This document shows, piece after piece, positions 15,070-15,939 of a stretch of DNA of 15,939 nucleotides. The notes below the pieces were generated by a model. The model was not told the origin of the DNA. It searched no databases and saw only the letters and a list, made by a program, of their open reading frames with translations. The DNA lies in assembly GCA_023401925.1 (NCBI GenBank), contig JAEXDA010000007.1:1-15939 (forward strand), read 5' to 3'. The DNA comes from Bacillota bacterium. GTDB taxonomy: Bacteria; Bacillota; UBA4882; UBA8346. The translations under genes and the position numbers were made by a program. Positions within the stretch are counted from its first letter, which is position 1, and each line of letters opens with the position of its first letter.

Positions 15070-15174
15070 TGATATAATGAATATATAGACCCTCAAGTGA
15101 GGGTTAAAATTTACTCTAAGCCCAGTGCTTACGGGTAGAGAGTGCAAGCGGCACACAAAGGTCACGCATGTAAA
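15070..15174 (+). ncRNA. structured spacer between tRNA-Gly and tRNA-Cys, leader or small RNA candidate
   Basis: An extended -10 (TGA plus TATAAT, 15070-15078) without a -35 could start transcription near 15085. The RNA would open with hairpin ACCCTC-AAGT-GAGGGT (15089-15104), then a bulged stem CTCTA..CCC / GGGTAGAG (15114-15140), then GTGC-AAGCG-GCAC (15142-15154), ending directly at tRNA-Cys. The other tRNA gaps here are 10, 17, 31 and 77 bases; only the last also has a purpose, the Phe promoter. I do not recognise an RNA family; it may simply be a processed leader. Confidence 0.3.
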
Positions 15175-15249
15175 GGCGGCATAGCCAAGCGGTAAGGCAG
15201 AGGTCTGCAAAACCTTTATCCCCCAGTTCAAATCTGGGTGCCGCCTCCA
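15175..15249 (+). tRNA. tRNA-Cys (GCA)
   Basis: Acceptor GGCGGCA pairs with TGCCGCC, discriminator T as expected for Cys, CCA encoded. Anticodon stem GAGGT/ACCTT (one G-T), anticodon GCA at 15207-15209, A37 follows. Confidence 0.96.
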
Positions 15250-15280
15250 ATATTTTATATTTTAAAAGTTTATGAGTTTT

Positions 15281-15368
15281 GCCGAAGTGGCGGAACTGGC
15301 AGACGCAAGGGACTTAAAATCCCTCGGTCCTAAAGACCGTACCGGTTCGATTCCGGTCTTCGGCACCA
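15281..15368 (+). tRNA. tRNA-Leu (TAA)
   Basis: Acceptor GCCGAAG pairs with CTTCGGC, discriminator A, CCA encoded. Long variable arm (CGGTC-CTAAA-GACCG) marks a class II tRNA. Anticodon stem AGGGA/TCCCT, anticodon TAA at 15315-15317, A37 follows. Confidence 0.97.
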
Positions 15369-15375
15369 AATATTT

Positions 15376-15402
15376 AAAACCGACTCGATAGTCGGTTTTT
15401 TT
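15376..15402 (+). terminator. intrinsic terminator of the tRNA cluster
   Basis: A 10-base perfect stem (AAAACCGACT/AGTCGGTTTT) with loop CGAT, followed by a T-run, begins seven bases after tRNA-Leu. Confidence 0.93.
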
Positions 15403-15565
15403 ATTTTCTAAGGCGACCGTAAGAAGCCAAATCAACGTGATTCATAAAAAACTCAACATAAGAATGTTGATGAATTAAAAGGATATAAAGAGTAGTGGAA
15501 TATTTGAAAAGGGCCGTATTATACCGAATCTTGTAATTTTAAATGCTTTTGGCCTTTTATTTTTT
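15403..15565. other. gene-free stretch between two terminators
   Basis: Contains hairpin TCAACAT-AAGA-ATGTTGA (15453-15470) and a distant pairing of AAAAGGGCC (15507-15515) with GGCCTTTT (15551-15558). No credible gene; two overlapping minus-strand frames further right have low-complexity composition and no ribosome site. Confidence 0.4.
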
Positions 15566-15603
15566 AAGGGGGTGGAGTTAATTTCCACCTCCCTTGGTTT
15601 TTT
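15566..15603 (+). terminator. second terminator-like hairpin
   Basis: AAGGG-GGTGGA (15566-15576) pairs with TCCACC-T-CCCTT (15584-15595) across one bulged T, loop of seven, followed by GG and six T's. No gene lies between it and the first terminator, so it is either a back-up or ends an unseen short transcript. Confidence 0.6.
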
Positions 15604-15616
15604 ATTTCTAAGTAGT

Positions 15617-15939
15617 CGGCCACCCCGGCCAGCGCGGCTTGTTTTGCAAGCCGAGGGGCACGTGAAAGGATGGAAATGGGGCAGAGACACCCAAGGCATA
15701 ATAGATTTTGAATGTATTTTCTAGATAGGTTGAAATAAATTTTAGGGCTAAATCAATGGCAATCCGCGGGTTAAAACCTCGCGGCTGCTTAAACCCATAT
15801 CGGTTGAAACCGATATCACGATAAGACAACGTTCTCTGAATTGCATTTCTACCGGCTTTAGCCGGTATGATTTCTCCAAGCCGTGGATTTTAATCCGCGG
15901 TCTCCATCGAAGCCGGCGTTCAAATTATTTATTTCAACA
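15617..15939. repeat. palindrome-rich non-coding region, dispersed-repeat candidate
   Basis: About 320 bases to the right edge with no gene. Hairpins: CGGCTTG/CAAGCCG (15635-15653); CCGCGGGTT/AACC-T-CGCGG (15764-15784); ATATCGGT-TGAA-ACCGATAT (15797-15816); TACCGGC-TTTA-GCCGGTA (15850-15867); CCGTGGATT-TT-AATCCGCGG (15881-15900, one G-T). The last four fall in 137 bases, with small A/T-rich loops between GC-rich arms. None has a T-run, so they are not terminators. The region may continue past the window. Confidence 0.5.

Noticed and set aside
15089..15104. Hairpin after tRNA-Gly as a terminator
   Set aside because: A 6-base stem with no T-run after it; treated as part of the structured spacer instead.
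15475..15829. Two overlapping minus-strand frames of 73 and 74 residues
   Set aside because: They cover palindromes and a terminator hairpin, have no Shine-Dalgarno and no family resemblance; more likely repeat DNA open by chance.
15764..15900. CRISPR array
   Set aside because: The palindromes differ in sequence and spacing; there are no constant repeats with regular spacers.

Overview
The window looks like chromosomal DNA of a Bacillota (Firmicutes) bacterium of the clostridial type. The grounds are a Bacillus-like SMC, FtsY with almost no acidic A domain, a DAHP synthase with an N-terminal ferredoxin-like domain next to a prephenate dehydrogenase with a C-terminal ACT domain, frequent TTG starts behind strong Shine-Dalgarno sequences, and seven or eight good sigma-A promoters. 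I cannot name a genus. Apart from the IS end at the left edge and the repeats between genes, it is mostly housekeeping sequence.

Layout. Positions 1-265 hold the 3' end of an IS200/IS605-type transposase gene and the hairpin right end of the element. After a gene-free stretch comes a membrane-anchored SGNH-fold protein (544-1416), then smc (1526-5095), ftsY (5342-6268), miaB (6289-7617), a short-chain dehydrogenase (7639-8367) and a ThuA-like protein (8361-8993), all on the + strand. From ftsY on these are packed like an operon, ending in a probable terminator near 9070. A separate unit encodes a secreted two-lobed aspartic-protease-like protein (9172-10083). It converges on a minus-strand RluA-family pseudouridine synthase (10140-11048), whose promoter suggests a leaderless mRNA. 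Divergent from that, aroF and tyrA (11192-13308, overlapping by one base) encode the first step of the shikimate pathway and the tyrosine branch. A PHP-domain phosphoesterase follows (13507-14328).

The last part (14517-15402) is a cluster of six tRNA genes, all with encoded CCA: Val-TAC, Asp-GTC, Phe-GAA, Gly-GCC, Cys-GCA and Leu-TAA. Two strong promoters (before Val and before Phe), a possible extended -10 before Cys, and a textbook terminator after Leu frame it. The final 537 bases hold no convincing gene but a second terminator-like hairpin and a dense run of small perfect hairpins that resembles a dispersed palindromic repeat.

I see no clear new multi-gene system. The points most worth a second look are the hairpin array at the right edge, the structured Gly-Cys tRNA spacer, the leaderless rluA-family promoter with an operator-like inverted repeat shared with aroF, the SGNH protein whose nucleophile serine is replaced by aspartate, the pepsin-like duplication in the secreted protein, and two intergenic tracts with 7-base periodicity.
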